From assembly GCF_019100565.1 (NCBI RefSeq), contig NZ_JAHRID010000010.1, forward strand, positions 1 to 64,000: 64,000 nt of DNA. The letters run 5' to 3'. Position 1 is the first letter of the stretch. Each line of letters starts with the position of its first letter. A program made the position numbers and the translations under genes. Origin of the DNA: Arsukibacterium indicum. GTDB taxonomy: Bacteria > Pseudomonadota > Gammaproteobacteria > Enterobacterales > Alteromonadaceae. Shown piece after piece: positions 55,080-64,000 of the stretch. The notes beneath the pieces are model-generated. The model was not told where the DNA came from. It saw nothing but the letters and a program-made list of their open reading frames with translations, and ran no database searches.

Positions 55080-55432
55080 GGTTCCCAAGGTGTACTCCTT
55101 TGTACTGCATAGGTACTTTTCTATTATTCTGACAATCACCGGCTGCGGCTGAGGGTGCAGCAAAAAGCACAGTCACGGTGACTGAATTGCTTGCGTGTTG
55201 TGTACTACGCAAAAAAGCTGATTGACTGGCAAGCAAACTTTGCTTTACCAAACCAATCTTCTTTTATCACAAAGGTAATGGGATGTAATTCAGCAATTGT
55301 AAGAAATTGCGACATAGCAGCGTAAAAAAATAGCCGAAAAAGCTATTTTTGTTACTAAATGTTGACATTAGCGATTAAATTAAGCCAATTCACGGCTTCA
55401 AGCTGCAATGGTAGCCCTGAAATGTAAATATA
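55080..55432. other. Gap between the protease and envZ
   Basis: About 350 bp without a gene. It carries the protease leader with the ribosome site AAGGAG, a palindrome CAGTCAC-G-GTGACTG at 55170-55184 that could be an operator, and the envZ terminator at 55324-55350. Nothing else stands out. Confidence 0.5.
55324..55350 (-). terminator. Terminator of the ompR-envZ operon
   Basis: AAAAATAGC (55326-55334) and GCTATTTTT (55342-55350) pair around a 7-nt loop, giving a T run on the minus strand. Confidence 0.75.
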
Positions 55433-56746
55433 CTAGGTAGAAGCTTTAATCGGCAGATAAACTCTGACAACCAGGCCACCATGCGCATGGTTAAATAAAC
55501 TGATACTACCCTGATGAGCATCGACTATTTTCTTAATAATAGCCAGCCCTAAGCCCGAACCACCGCTGCCACGGGCTTCATCGCCCTGCGTGAAAGGTGC
55601 AAACATAGCATCCATTTTATGTTCAGGAATACCCGGCCCATGATCCCGCACTTCGAGATAAAGCTGTTTGCGGCTTTTTTCATAACCGGTGCTGATTTCG
55701 ATATCACCATCACTGTACCGCAGGGCATTCTCAAGCAAATTATTCAGTACCCGCTTTATCGCAATTTTTCGCAACATAATGGCCGGCAGTTTCGGGTCAA
55801 GGTGAGTAATAAAATGTCGCTGCTGAACCTGTTCAGCTAGCACCAGCTCATTTATCAGCTCATTTAAATCAACACTCTGCAGACTTTCCTGTTTATGATG
55901 TCGCAGGAAATCAATAAACTGGTCGATGATAGCATTCATATCGTCGATATCATTGACAATACCGTCACGGATCCAACTGTCTGGCTCAGCCATCATTTCT
56001 GAAGCGAGCCGGATCCGGGTTAAGGGTGTGCGCAGGTCATGGGATACCCCTGCCATCAGCAGAGCCCGGTCCTGCTCAAGCCGTTTTATACCCTCTGCCA
56101 TATAATTAAAGGCCCGGATCACCGAAATAATTTCAGTTGAGCCTTTGTCGGCATTCAGCGGTGGCGGAATATCACCCCGGCCCACCTGCAGTGCCGCTTG
56201 CTGCAACGACTTTAATGGCCGGTTTAAATGGCGGGCGAATACCCAGGCACCACCAACGCTTAACACGCCAATAAGTAGCAAATAAAAGGTTAAAGGGGAA
56301 AAGTCTGTTTCGTCTAAACCGCTTAACGGTACTTTCACCCAGTACTGCGGTGCCTGCGGTGGCCTGACCCAAAAAGCAAAGGCACTGCCCTGCTCAATGC
56401 GTACCTCAGCATCGCCATTCAGCTCTGCCGACATTTGTTCAGAAAAATAGCCATAGTAACGGGCATTGGCCAGCCCCCGCTGCAGCGCCTCGGTCTCATC
56501 GTACACCTCAATGCCGGTCGCCTCACTGAAGCGGCGGGTCAGCTCTTCAGATAACACCGGCGTATCCTGACCTGCATCAATAAAAACCACCTTAATTTGT
56601 TTGGCAATTAAGTGATTTATTTGCTGGGTGGTCGGCTTAATAAAGTACAGTGCAACCGATACATAAGAGACCAGTTGGTTAATTAGTAATAAAAACCCAA
56701 TTAAAAAAACCGTCTGACCAAAAGCGCTACGGGGTAGCAACCGCAT
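55433..56746 (-). CDS. envZ: Osmosensor histidine kinase EnvZ
   Basis: 437 aa. Two TM helices (about 12-32 and 150-170) bracket a periplasmic part. HAMP (about 172-225), then HisKA with [16 protein letters not shown] (His about 235), and an ATPase domain with N-box [12 protein letters not shown]1 DHGPGIP and G2 GSGLGLAI. It phosphorylates OmpR in response to osmolarity and pH, setting porin expression. It overlaps the ompR stop by one base. Confidence 0.95.
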   Translation of the reverse strand: MRLLPRSAFGQTVFLIGFLLLINQLVSYVSVALYFIKPTTQQINHLIAKQIKVVFIDAGQDTPVLSEELTRRFSEATGIEVYDETEALQRGLANARYYGYFSEQMSAELNGDAEVRIEQGSAFAFWVRPPQAPQYWVKVPLSGLDETDFSPLTFYLLLIGVLSVGGAWVFARHLNRPLKSLQQAALQVGRGDIPPPLNADKGSTEIISVIRAFNYMAEGIKRLEQDRALLMAGVSHDLRTPLTRIRLASEMMAEPDSWIRDGIVNDIDDMNAIIDQFIDFLRHHKQESLQSVDLNELINELVLAEQVQQRHFITHLDPKLPAIMLRKIAIKRVLNNLLENALRYSDGDIEISTGYEKSRKQLYLEVRDHGPGIPEHKMDAMFAPFTQGDEARGSGGSGLGLAIIKKIVDAHQGSISLFNHAHGGLVVRVYLPIKAST

Positions 56747-57471
56747 CAGGCAATGCTGCCATCAGGAACAAACACGTAGCCCAGGCCCCAGACAGTTTGA
56801 ATATAGCGCGGGTTAGTGGCATCGTCTTCCAGCATGCGCCTTAAACGCGAAACCTGCACATCGATACTGCGCTCCATGGCTGAATAATCACGACCCCGGG
56901 CCTGGTTCATCAGTTTATCACGTGACAATGGCTCGCGCGGATGGCTGACTAACACCTTTAACACGGCATATTCACCACTGGTAAGTGGCAACGGCTGGTC
57001 GCCCTTGCGCATTTCGCGGGTAGCTAAATTGAAAGTGAAAGGACCAAAACTGATAACAGTTTCTTCCTGCGATGGCGCGCCGGGTAAGTCTTTACTTTTG
57101 CGCCGCAGTACTGCGCGGATCCTGGCCAGTAGCTCTCGGGGATTAAAGGGTTTGGGCAGGTAATCATCGGCGCCCATCTCCAGGCCAATTATCCTGTCCA
57201 CCTCATCACCTTTGGCGGTTAGCATAATAATCGGCACGTCATTATTTTGCTGACGTAACTTACGGCAGATCGATAATCCATCTTCGCCGGGTAACATCAG
57301 ATCAAGCACCACCAGATGAAAATGCTCACGCTCCATTAACCGCTGCATTTGCTCATAGTTGCCAACGCTTCGTACCTGATAACCCTGCTCGACCAGATAG
57401 CGTTCAAGCAGTGAACGTAAGCGTAAATCATCATCGACTACAATTATTTTCAGAGTTTCCTGGCTGGTCAT
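56746..57471 (-). CDS. ompR: Response regulator OmpR
   Basis: 241 aa. Receiver domain (about 8-120; acceptor Asp in [10 protein letters not shown]) and winged-helix output domain (about 140-236; [23 protein letters not shown] in part as RDYSAMERS). It is nearly identical in motif to enterobacterial OmpR. First gene of the ompR-envZ operon. It is separated from the greB unit by a terminator at 57508-57539. Confidence 0.97.
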   Translation of the reverse strand: MTSQETLKIIVVDDDLRLRSLLERYLVEQGYQVRSVGNYEQMQRLMEREHFHLVVLDLMLPGEDGLSICRKLRQQNNDVPIIMLTAKGDEVDRIIGLEMGADDYLPKPFNPRELLARIRAVLRRKSKDLPGAPSQEETVISFGPFTFNLATREMRKGDQPLPLTSGEYAVLKVLVSHPREPLSRDKLMNQARGRDYSAMERSIDVQVSRLRRMLEDDATNPRYIQTVWGLGYVFVPDGSIA

Positions 57472-57507
57472 TACGCAAGCTTCCGTTGTTTTTCCTCACT
57501 ATAAACG

Positions 57508-57539
57508 AAAAAACCGCCATTGTTACTACCATGGCGGTT
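57508..57539 (-). terminator. Terminator of the greB-lipoprotein unit
   Basis: AACCGCCAT (57512-57520) and ATGGCGGTT (57531-57539) pair around a 10-nt loop. On the minus strand six T residues follow (57508-57513). Confidence 0.8.
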
Positions 57540-57559
57540 AAACTGTGTTACAAAATTTT

Positions 57560-57772
57560 TCAGTCTTGCTTATTCTCGGTGACCGGCTGTCGTTTCATTG
57601 GTGGGTTTACCCAGTAAATCTTGGCAGACTGCGTGCTGTGTTTGCTGGATGCTTCTACTCTCTGGATATAATCGTAATCAGGCTCCATCACATACTGTGG
57701 TGGTGTAGCACTGCAGGCTGTTATCAAAACAGCGGCAGGGATAAGCAGGTATAGCTGACGTCGGGATTTCAT
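57560..57772 (-). CDS. Small hypothetical lipoprotein
   Basis: 70 aa. A short lipoprotein signal ends at ITAC (Cys20). The mature 50 residues are polar with no recognisable domain (tyrosine-rich YVMEPDYDYIQR, then IYWVNPPMKR). Codon structure and the lipobox argue that it is real. It lies 62 bp after greB and shares its terminator, so it is probably co-transcribed. Function unknown. Confidence 0.72.
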   Translation of the reverse strand: MKSRRQLYLLIPAAVLITACSATPPQYVMEPDYDYIQRVEASSKHSTQSAKIYWVNPPMKRQPVTENKQD

Positions 57773-57834
57773 CTTAAGGCCCTCCCATAAAGCTAAAATC
57801 CGACTTAAGTATAGTACATTATTTAATCAATGCG

Positions 57835-58341
57835 TCAGATTTCGCCAGCACTTTGCTGATAGCTGATTGCACATATCAGATACCAACGTTCACCCGCCGG
57901 GGTAATCACTTTTACCTCGTCATCCGGCGCCTTACCTAACAGAGCTCTGGCCAGTGGCGAGTCAATACTAAGCTTGTTCAGACGTAAATCAAACTCGTCC
58001 GGGCCTACCAGCCGATACCGTTTAACATCGCCATTTTCGTCTTCCAAATCCACCCAGGCGCCAAAAAACACCTTACCCTGTTGTTTAGCTGACGGATACA
58101 CTATCTGCAGTTGTTCCAGCCGTTTGGTCAGAAATCGTACCCGTCTGTCAATCTCGCGTAAGCGTTTCTTGCCATAAATGTATTCGGCATTTTCGGAGCG
58201 ATCACCCAGCGCAGCGGCGTCAGCGACCTGCTGAGTCACCCTCGGTCGCTCCTCTTTCCATAAATAACGGAGCTCCCGCTCCAGAGTGTCATACCCTTCG
58301 CGTGTAATCAGATTGGATTTTTTTATGCTGAAAGTAGACAA
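57835..58341 (-). CDS. greB: Transcript cleavage factor GreB
   Basis: 168 aa from a TTG at 58341, preceded by AGGGTG at about 5 nt. A longer frame runs up to 58395 but would overlap the tex leader and has no family match; there is no ATG near the expected start ([19 protein letters not shown] in part as LITREGYD). The N-terminal coiled coil with [10 protein letters not shown] carries the acidic tip (DRSENAE) that enters the polymerase channel and stimulates cleavage of backtracked RNA. The C-terminal FKBP-like domain includes [13 protein letters not shown]. Confidence 0.93.
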   Translation of the reverse strand: MSTFSIKKSNLITREGYDTLERELRYLWKEERPRVTQQVADAAALGDRSENAEYIYGKKRLREIDRRVRFLTKRLEQLQIVYPSAKQQGKVFFGAWVDLEDENGDVKRYRLVGPDEFDLRLNKLSIDSPLARALLGKAPDDEVKVITPAGERWYLICAISYQQSAGEI

Positions 58342-58415
58342 TTCACCCTGCTTTTTATATTTCGTATCATACTTTGCCTGCCACAGGGGCCGCAAAGTCG
58401 AAGGATCCCATAGTT

Positions 58416-60737
58416 ATGTCAATGATTGTAAAACAAATAGCCAGTGAAATTGCCGCACGGCCGGAACAGGTTGCTGCCGCTATTGCCTTGCTGGATGAAG
58501 GCGCAACTGTGCCCTTTATCGCCCGTTACCGTAAAGAAGTCACCGGTGCGCTGGACGATACCCAATTGCGTTTACTTGATCAACGACTGAATTACCTGCG
58601 CGAGCTGGAAGAGCGACGGCAGGTGATTTTAAAAACCATTGCCGAACAAGGGAAACTCAGCCCGGAGCTGGAGCGTGAAATTGTTGCGGCTGACAACAAA
58701 ACCCGGCTGGAAGATTTATACCTGCCATACAAAGCCAAACGCCGCACCAAGGGCCAGATGGCCATTGAAGCAGGTTTAGCGCCGCTAGCCGATGCTATTC
58801 TGGCTAACCCGGAGCGGGACCCCGAGCAGCAGGCAGCCTCATACATTAATACCGATGCCGGCTTTGCCGACACGAAAGCCGTGCTGGACGGCGTTAAGTT
58901 TATCCTGATGGAACGTTTCGCCGAAGATGCCACTTTGCTGGCCCGGCTGCGGGCAAAACTTAGCCGGGATGCCATGTTAAAAAGCACGGTTGTCAGCGGT
59001 AAAGAACAGGAAGGCGCTAAATTCCGCGATTATTTCAGTCATACTGAACAATGGAAAAACATCCCATCGCACCGGGCTCTGGCAATGTTTCGCGGCCGGA
59101 ATGAGGGTGTACTGCAATTGCAGCTGCTGCCTGACAGTGACGAGGCCAATGCCCACGCACTTTGCGAGCAAATAGTAGCGGAGCACTTTAATATTCGCCA
59201 GCAGCAACGCGCTGCCGATGCATTTTTACGCACGGTGGTACAATGGACCTGGAAAGTGAAATTACATTTGCATCTGGAAAATGATTTATTAAGTGAGCTT
59301 CGTGAACGTGCTGAACTGGAAGCGATAAAAGTATTTGCCCGCAACATGGCCGATCTGCTGATGGCAGCACCAGCCGGTATGCGTCGCACCCTGGCGTTGG
59401 ACCCGGGCCTTAGAACCGGTGTTAAATGCGCGGTTATCGACGAAACCGGTAAGCTGTTAACCCATACCACTATTTTTCCGCATGCCCCGCAAAACTTGTG
59501 GGATAAATCAGTACGTACCCTCAGCCAGTTGTGCCAGCAACACAAAATTGAGCTGATCGCGATTGGCAATGGCACGGCTTCCCGCGAAACCGACAAACTG
59601 GCTGGCGATGTTATCAAAGCAGCCGCTAGTGATACTTTAAGTAAGGTGATGGTTTCAGAGGCTGGCGCCTCAATATATTCAGCCTCTGAGCTGGCAGCGC
59701 AGGAGTTTCCTAACCTGGATGTGTCGTTGCGCGGTGCAGTTTCTATTGGCAGACGCTTACAGGATCCATTAGCGGAGCTGGTAAAAATTGAGCCAAAGGC
59801 CATCGGTGTCGGCCAATATCAGCATGATGTAAACCAGAGCTTGTTAACCCGCTCGCTGGATGCCGTAGTAGAAGATTGTGTAACCGCCGTTGGCGTAGAC
59901 TTAAATACCGCCTCTGCTGCCCTGCTGGCCCGGGTAGCCGGTTTAAATAAAACACTGGCCCAGAATATTGTGCAGTACCGCGACGAGAATGGTCGCTTTA
60001 ACGAGCGGAAAGAACTACTCAAAGTACCGAGGCTCGGACCCAAAGCATATGAGCAAGCAGCCGGATTTTTAAGGATTAATAATGGTAGCAACCCATTGGA
60101 TGCCTCGGCCGTGCACCCTGAAGCCTACCCGTTGGTTGAAAAGATTCTGAAAACCGCTAATCAACCGGTTAGTGCAATTATTGGTAACAGCAGCTTTTTA
60201 AACAGTATTGAGCCTGCAGCCTTTGTGGATGACCATTTTGGTTTACCAACTGTCAGCGATATTCTAAAGGAGCTGGAAAAGCCGGGCCGCGACCCGCGAC
60301 CTGAATTTAAAACGGCCAGTTTTAAGGACGGCGTGGAGACCCTGCAGGATTTGAAGACAGGCATGTTGCTGGAGGGGGTGATTACCAACGTTACAAATTT
60401 TGGTGCTTTTGTCGATATTGGTGTACATCAGGATGGCCTGGTTCACATTTCGTCACTCACTGACAAATTTGTCAGCGATCCGCATAAGGTAGTAAAAGCA
60501 GGAGATATAGTTAAAGTCAAAGTATTGGACGTTGATATTAACCGCAAAAGAATTGCATTAACCATGCGACTGGATGAGCAGCCTCAGGCAAAAGCAGCCG
60601 ATAAAGCAGTAACTAAAGCATCAGGTGCTTCAGGCAACAAAGCCAGCCGGCCGGCCCCGCAAACAACCAAGGCTGAGCCGGCTAACGCTGCGATGGGTAA
60701 TGCTTTTGCTGAGGCTCTGGCAAAGTTTAAAAAATAA
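58416..60737 (+). CDS. tex: Tex transcription accessory protein
   Basis: 773 aa from the ATG at 58416 with AAGGA 10 nt upstream. Order: N-terminal helical region, YqgF-like RNase-H fold domain (about 320-440; [16 protein letters not shown]), helix-hairpin-helix pairs (about 485-560; [14 protein letters not shown]), and an S1 RNA-binding domain (about 640-710; [17 protein letters not shown]). A low-complexity Ala/Lys tail follows. Tex binds nucleic acid and acts on transcription and stress survival. It is divergent from greB by 74 bp, a pair also adjacent in E. coli. Confidence 0.96.
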   Translation: MSMIVKQIASEIAARPEQVAAAIALLDEGATVPFIARYRKEVTGALDDTQLRLLDQRLNYLRELEERRQVILKTIAEQGKLSPELEREIVAADNKTRLEDLYLPYKAKRRTKGQMAIEAGLAPLADAILANPERDPEQQAASYINTDAGFADTKAVLDGVKFILMERFAEDATLLARLRAKLSRDAMLKSTVVSGKEQEGAKFRDYFSHTEQWKNIPSHRALAMFRGRNEGVLQLQLLPDSDEANAHALCEQIVAEHFNIRQQQRAADAFLRTVVQWTWKVKLHLHLENDLLSELRERAELEAIKVFARNMADLLMAAPAGMRRTLALDPGLRTGVKCAVIDETGKLLTHTTIFPHAPQNLWDKSVRTLSQLCQQHKIELIAIGNGTASRETDKLAGDVIKAAASDTLSKVMVSEAGASIYSASELAAQEFPNLDVSLRGAVSIGRRLQDPLAELVKIEPKAIGVGQYQHDVNQSLLTRSLDAVVEDCVTAVGVDLNTASAALLARVAGLNKTLAQNIVQYRDENGRFNERKELLKVPRLGPKAYEQAAGFLRINNGSNPLDASAVHPEAYPLVEKILKTANQPVSAIIGNSSFLNSIEPAAFVDDHFGLPTVSDILKELEKPGRDPRPEFKTASFKDGVETLQDLKTGMLLEGVITNVTNFGAFVDIGVHQDGLVHISSLTDKFVSDPHKVVKAGDIVKVKVLDVDINRKRIALTMRLDEQPQAKAADKAVTKASGASGNKASRPAPQTTKAEPANAAMGNAFAEALAKFKK

Positions 60738-60812
60738 TAAACTGTTTCACTAAAATGTGTTTTATTTAACGGGCAGGAATTAGTAACTGAAAACAGATAG
60801 GCAATAGTTAAC

Positions 60813-61697
60813 TCAGGCTTGCTGGCGCAGCGGTCGCTGCGCTGGTTCGGTGGCCAGCTGGTAAAACCGGCTTATTACCTGACTACGCTGCTGCATTTTT
60901 GCCAACGTATCAAACTCAGGAAATACCAGACCAGCTACCGACCCGGTGTTGCTGATTGTTTCACTGTCATAACGAATTTGCGAGTTATCGATAGCCGCTC
61001 CAGCCTGCGCTGCAGCATCACTTTGCGCAAGCGCAAGCGGCTTTGTTTCAGCAGGGGCGGTTTTTTCAGCAACAAGTTCTGTTTGCGCCTGCAACAGTCG
61101 CTGACTGGCTTCAGCCGCTATTCGTCTGTCGGCTGATGAAGGCTCGGCCGGTGCCAGCGCAGCTGCCTTCACCTGCTGCATTTTCTGAATTGTTGCCTGC
61201 GGGTCGCCGGCAATGGGCGCAATGTCAATTTGCACTTCACCGGCTACCGCATACTGCCGACCATCAGGCCCTAACTCATAGGTATAGCTCGGTGCGCCGG
61301 CGTAGCGACCACCAATACTGGCATGCGCCTGTTCGTGACTGCGAACTTCTTGATCCCGGCTCTGCAGTTCCTTAATTTCTTTCTGCTCAGCCTGTTGCTG
61401 TCGTTGCTCCGCATCGTTCTGTTGCTGCCGGCTGCTGTCTTCAGACTGCTCAGGCCGTCCTTCAATCGCCTGCTGGGTTTCGTTTGATTTGCCGCTGGCG
61501 TCATAGCTGCTTACCGAACTGCCACTATTACTGCTGCGACCTTTTTCCTCGGTTGCCACAGCACGTTCCGGTTTTCCTTTATCCATTTCGCGGACCGGTT
61601 CTACCAGTTCACGTCGTTGCATATCGCGCCGGGCTAACTCGGTAGGCGGGTTAGCCGTGTTGATACTGATGTTAGGATAATAGGAGGTAATTTGCAT
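60813..61697 (-). CDS. SprA-related putative metalloprotease (CJM1_0395 type)
   Basis: 294 aa. The N-terminal 115 residues are low complexity, rich in Gln, Glu and Ser. The conserved part begins at about 115 and includes HEQAH (121-125), an HEXXH zinc motif, then GGRYAGAPSYTYELGPDG and YAVAGEVQIDI. This is the CJM1_0395 family layout. No signal peptide is visible. It follows the small rod-like gene by 5 bp, so both are co-transcribed. The family is widespread but without a defined target; the protease role is unproven. Confidence 0.8.
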   Translation of the reverse strand: MQITSYYPNISINTANPPTELARRDMQRRELVEPVREMDKGKPERAVATEEKGRSSNSGSSVSSYDASGKSNETQQAIEGRPEQSEDSSRQQQNDAEQRQQQAEQKEIKELQSRDQEVRSHEQAHASIGGRYAGAPSYTYELGPDGRQYAVAGEVQIDIAPIAGDPQATIQKMQQVKAAALAPAEPSSADRRIAAEASQRLLQAQTELVAEKTAPAETKPLALAQSDAAAQAGAAIDNSQIRYDSETISNTGSVAGLVFPEFDTLAKMQQRSQVISRFYQLATEPAQRPLRQQA

Positions 61698-61702
61698 TGC
61701 CC

Positions 61703-62008
61703 TTACACCCGGACGTCGATTATGGTGCCAAGTGCTTGATCTGCAGCCTGCACAGACCGCACATTTGCTTCTGCATTACGCGACTCGCTGGTTAGCTGAA
61801 CCAGGCTTTGCTCAACGGATGGCGCCTGTGGCTGTGTCGGCCGGTTTTGCTCCGGCGCCTCAGCCTGACGGACATCATTTTCGGCTGCAGCAACCTGTTC
61901 ACGGTTAGCTGTAGTTTGGCGGTTAATATTAACCGTTGCTTCTGTTATACCGGTTGAAGCACGCTGGAATCCCTGCAAACCGGCATTAAATGCTGATTGA
62001 ATCTCCAT
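61703..62008 (-). CDS. Small protein with flagellar-rod-like ends
   Basis: 101 aa. The N-terminus, MEIQSAFNAGLQGFQRASTG, looks like the first helix of flagellar rod and hook proteins. The C-terminus, SRNAEANVRSVQAADQALG then TIIDVRV, resembles their last helix (EANVKVIQTAD-type). The middle is a Gln/Pro-rich linker (PEQNRPTQPQAP). It is much too short for a rod subunit. It starts the unit with the HEXXH gene; AAGGAG is about 6 nt before the ATG. No flagellar genes lie in this window, so the link is only by sequence look. Confidence 0.65.
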   Translation of the reverse strand: MEIQSAFNAGLQGFQRASTGITEATVNINRQTTANREQVAAAENDVRQAEAPEQNRPTQPQAPSVEQSLVQLTSESRNAEANVRSVQAADQALGTIIDVRV

Positions 62009-62086
62009 TGTTGGCTCCTTTCAGTTTAGTAATGGTTAATTATTGACCAAAATGAGATAAAAAGAAAGACTGCTGGACGCACGGTG

Positions 62087-62863
62087 TTATTGCTGTGCTA
62101 TGACTGCGGCAGTCAGCCAGTTGTTCAGCCACGCCAGAAACTCCATTCGATGGGAAATGAAAGGCGCATGTGATGCCTTAGCCAAAACGCTCAATTCAGC
62201 GTCAGGTTGCAACTTTTGTAATTCGCTAACAACAGCCACTGGCACCAGGGAGTCAAGCGCACCAAAACAGCCAATAACCGGCTGCTTTAATCCCGCGAAG
62301 CACTGACGTAAATCCTCGTTGCTCAGAAATGCCAGACCTGCGCTCAGGGCCTCAGCACTGGCCTGAGGATAGGCCGCTATCGCCTGCTTCAGCACAGCCG
62401 CATCACTTTTCGCGGTGGCTGATCCCATAGCCTGAATAGCTAAAAACCGGCTGACGGTCTGTGACAAATCACGCTGCAGGGACTGGGCAAACTGTTGCAT
62501 AACCGTAGCTTTCATGCCCGGCCAGTCTGCGTGTTGCAAAAAACAGGGCGTTGCGGCAACCAGTGCCAGTTGGCGCACTTTTTCCGGATATCGTTCTGCC
62601 AGCGCAATGGCCAGTAAGCCACCCATCGACCAGCCACAGACAAGGCTGTTAGCTGGGATCCGGGACGCCAACTCAGTAACTACAGTACTGAAATTGCCAG
62701 ACTGCAGTAGCGGCTGCGCCTCACCAAAACCCGGAATATCCAGAGCTATTACCTGCACAGTTGGCACAATATCGGCAAGTATAGTTTGCCAGACCCCCCG
62801 GTTTACTCCCCAACCATGCAGCAGTACTAAAACAGGTTTGTCAGTATTACTAATCTCTGCCAT
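62087..62863 (-). CDS. bioH: Pimeloyl-ACP methyl ester esterase BioH
   Basis: 258 aa alpha/beta hydrolase. Nucleophile Ser79 in CGWSMGG, acid Asp in FGALDSLVP and base His in KASHAPF form the triad. WGVNRGVW near the N-terminus is the oxyanion loop of BioH. It frees pimeloyl-ACP in biotin synthesis. It is divergent from comF by 31 bp, as bioH and gntX are in E. coli. Confidence 0.93.
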   Translation of the reverse strand: MAEISNTDKPVLVLLHGWGVNRGVWQTILADIVPTVQVIALDIPGFGEAQPLLQSGNFSTVVTELASRIPANSLVCGWSMGGLLAIALAERYPEKVRQLALVAATPCFLQHADWPGMKATVMQQFAQSLQRDLSQTVSRFLAIQAMGSATAKSDAAVLKQAIAAYPQASAEALSAGLAFLSNEDLRQCFAGLKQPVIGCFGALDSLVPVAVVSELQKLQPDAELSVLAKASHAPFISHRMEFLAWLNNWLTAAVIAQQ

Positions 62864-62894
62864 GCTGCCTTTATGTTTCCTTTGCGTTAATTTT

Positions 62895-63629
62895 ATGGTT
62901 TATTTTCTTGCTAAGTTTTCTAAAATTTTCCGCCACTGCTGGCAGTTGCTATTGCCAGCTCAGTGTATGTGGTGCAGTTTACCGCGGCCTGACGCCGAAC
63001 GACAACTCTGTGATTACTGTCAGCAGGCATTACCCGTGCTGCCTTATCAGCTATGTCATTACAATTTACTTTTTTTGCCAGCTATTGCCAGGGGGTTGAA
63101 GGGGGCTAAATTTGATCGGTTACTTTGTCTGTCGCACTATCAGCAACCATACCAGCACTGGATACCACGCTGGAAATACCACACAGATTTAGCAGCAGGC
63201 CAATTGTTAACTCAGCAAATGTGCTTATTGTTAGCAAGCTACAGCAATATGAATATGCCATTGCCGCAGGCACTGACTTTTGTGCCGCTGCACTGGCGCA
63301 AGCAACGGCAACGTGGATTTAATCAGGCACAGTGTCTGGCCGAGGCGTTAGGACACCAATTACAGCTGCCTGTTCTGGGATTATTTGCCAAATTGGCCAG
63401 CCCAAGCCAACGGGGGCTTAACCGGCGGCAGCGGTTACGCAACTTGCGTCGTTCATTCAGTCTGATACCGCAGTACCCAAAGCTGCCTGCCCATGTTGCG
63501 ATAGTTGACGATGTTATTACCACCGGTGCCACCGCCAATGCCCTGACAAGGCTGTTACGCCGGGCCGGCGTCAGCACCGTTAGTGTCTGGACACTGACCG
63601 TCACCCCGGCACCGGATCATTCAGCCTGA
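62895..63629 (+). CDS. comF: ComF/GntX family phosphoribosyltransferase-like protein
   Basis: 244 aa from the ATG at 62895; the open frame extends far upstream over bioH but has no coding sense there. An N-terminal zinc finger (CMWC then CDYC) is followed by a PRTase domain with FVPLHWRKQRQRGFNQAQ and the PRPP loop VDDVITTGATANAL. ComF proteins assist DNA uptake in transformable bacteria, and GntX in E. coli supports use of DNA as a nutrient. Role here is inferred. Confidence 0.92.
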   Translation: MVYFLAKFSKIFRHCWQLLLPAQCMWCSLPRPDAERQLCDYCQQALPVLPYQLCHYNLLFLPAIARGLKGAKFDRLLCLSHYQQPYQHWIPRWKYHTDLAAGQLLTQQMCLLLASYSNMNMPLPQALTFVPLHWRKQRQRGFNQAQCLAEALGHQLQLPVLGLFAKLASPSQRGLNRRQRLRNLRRSFSLIPQYPKLPAHVAIVDDVITTGATANALTRLLRRAGVSTVSVWTLTVTPAPDHSA

Positions 63630-64000
63630 AGCGGTGCGCTGAAGCTGTTTCCCAGAAACATGGCGTTAATCAGAATTCGGCTGGAACCATAGAAATAGCC
63701 ACGAAATACCGGATTATCGGTCATACCAATCACCCGGCCCCGCCCCAGATTATGAGCAACTATTGCGGCTCCCTGGGCAATTTTTGGTACATATTCCGCG
63801 GCGCTGTAACCTGCCAGGTGCGGATTTGTGCTGTATAACGCCACATTGGCAAACAGTGAACTGGCTGGTTGTAACAACATAATGTCGTTTTTAAATAACG
63901 GCAGGCGGGCTCGAGGCACGCCAAACGTTAACGGATGACTTAAATCAAGCTCGGCACTGAATATTGCGCCGGCAATCCGCTGCCTGGCAGCCAGGGCTTC
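63617..64000 (-). CDS. M14-type peptidase, C-terminal part (cut by window edge)
   Basis: The open frame continues to base 64000 without a stop, so the gene is truncated by the window, not broken. About 127 residues are visible. The tail GRGRVIGMTDNPVFRGYFYG, then SSRILINAMFLGNSF, matches the non-catalytic C-terminal domain of M14 zinc carboxypeptidase-like proteins. The catalytic part lies beyond the edge, so activity cannot be judged. It converges with comF, with a 13-bp overlap. Confidence 0.7.
   Translation of the reverse strand, partial: EALAARQRIAGAIFSAELDLSHPLTFGVPRARLPLFKNDIMLLQPASSLFANVALYSTNPHLAGYSAAEYVPKIAQGAAIVAHNLGRGRVIGMTDNPVFRGYFYGSSRILINAMFLGNSFSAPLQAE

Noticed and set aside
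59039..59803. 254-aa open frame antisense to tex
   Set aside because: The plus-strand frame is clearly tex with its known domains. The antisense frame is rich in Ser, Arg and Cys without motif or ribosome site, as expected for the shadow of a GC-rich gene.
62514..62894. Upstream extension of comF over bioH
   Set aside because: The added residues match nothing and overlap bioH on the other strand; the ATG at 62895 gives a normal ComF length.
63617..64000. A complete 100-aa gene starting at a GTG at 63919
   Set aside because: The frame is open to the window edge and the upstream residues also match the peptidase tail, so it is the end of a larger gene.
1..64000. CRISPR arrays, tRNA or rRNA genes, insertion sequences, prophage or defence islands
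   Set aside because: No regular short repeats with spacers, cloverleaf-like sequences, transposase or phage motifs were seen on either strand by eye. A tRNA or repeat scan would confirm this.

Overview
The window reads as ordinary chromosomal backbone of a marine-type gammaproteobacterium close to the Alteromonadales. Gene order matches known enterobacterial neighbourhoods: trmA-fabR-sthA, rsd/nudC-hemE, slyX-yheV-yheS-yheT-yheU, nudE/yrfG-hslR-hslO, ompR-envZ/greB/tex and bioH/comF. Added to this are a large TonB-dependent receptor, a complete type II secretion operon and a GlyGly-CTERM protease. A Rheinheimera/Arsukibacterium-like genus is my best guess; this is inference from gene content, not from a marker gene. 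I see no rRNA, tRNA, CRISPR, insertion sequence or prophage.

Layout. 0-7 kb: a membrane-anchored RRM protein, trmA, fabR, a delta-9 desaturase with a FabR-type operator over its promoter, sthA, and a Sel1/TonB-C protein. 7-10.5 kb: hemE and nudC facing rsd, with a possible small RNA between hemE and nudC, then an FKBP lipoprotein. 10.6-14.5 kb: WD40 lipoprotein-slyX, yheV, yheS and a TIGR02444-type gene. 14.6-22.5 kb: a block separating yheS from yheT. It holds a tiny membrane protein, a 7Fe ferredoxin, two orphan response regulators (one with an HPt domain), a COG2509 flavoprotein, an HEXXH protein, a PAS-GAF-GGDEF cyclase and a Tat-linked GMC dehydrogenase pair. 22.5-29.5 kb: yheT-yheU, an exported ParB-like/pyrophosphatase fusion divergent from a TonB-dependent receptor, then a CNNM/CBS protein. 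29.5-34.4 kb: a secreted kelch protein and a four-gene PspA/YqiJ/flotillin membrane-stress operon. 34.5-38.5 kb: pckA, nudE-cysQ and yrfG. 38.5-49.8 kb: gspCDEFGHIJKLMN, all on the minus strand and mostly with overlapping stops and starts. 50-51.3 kb: hslR-hslO. 51.3-55.1 kb: the GlyGly-CTERM subtilisin. 55.4-60.7 kb: ompR-envZ, a small lipoprotein, greB and tex. 60.8-64 kb: an HEXXH protein paired with a small rod-like protein, bioH, comF, and the 3' end of an M14-type peptidase cut by the window edge.

The most interesting system is at 23.8-28.3 kb. The 173-bp divergent gap between the exported pyrophosphatase fusion and the TonB receptor carries PhoB-box-like direct repeats (TGTCA-type half-sites at 11-bp spacing) pointing both ways. 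I infer a phosphate-starvation scavenging module: a receptor that imports a phosphorus compound, and a periplasmic enzyme that splits pyrophosphate. Other points worth following are the FabR operator on the desaturase gene, the PspA/flotillin operon led by an unrecognised gene, the promoter-terminator unit at 8.1 kb, and the metalloprotease/rod-like pair at 61-62 kb.
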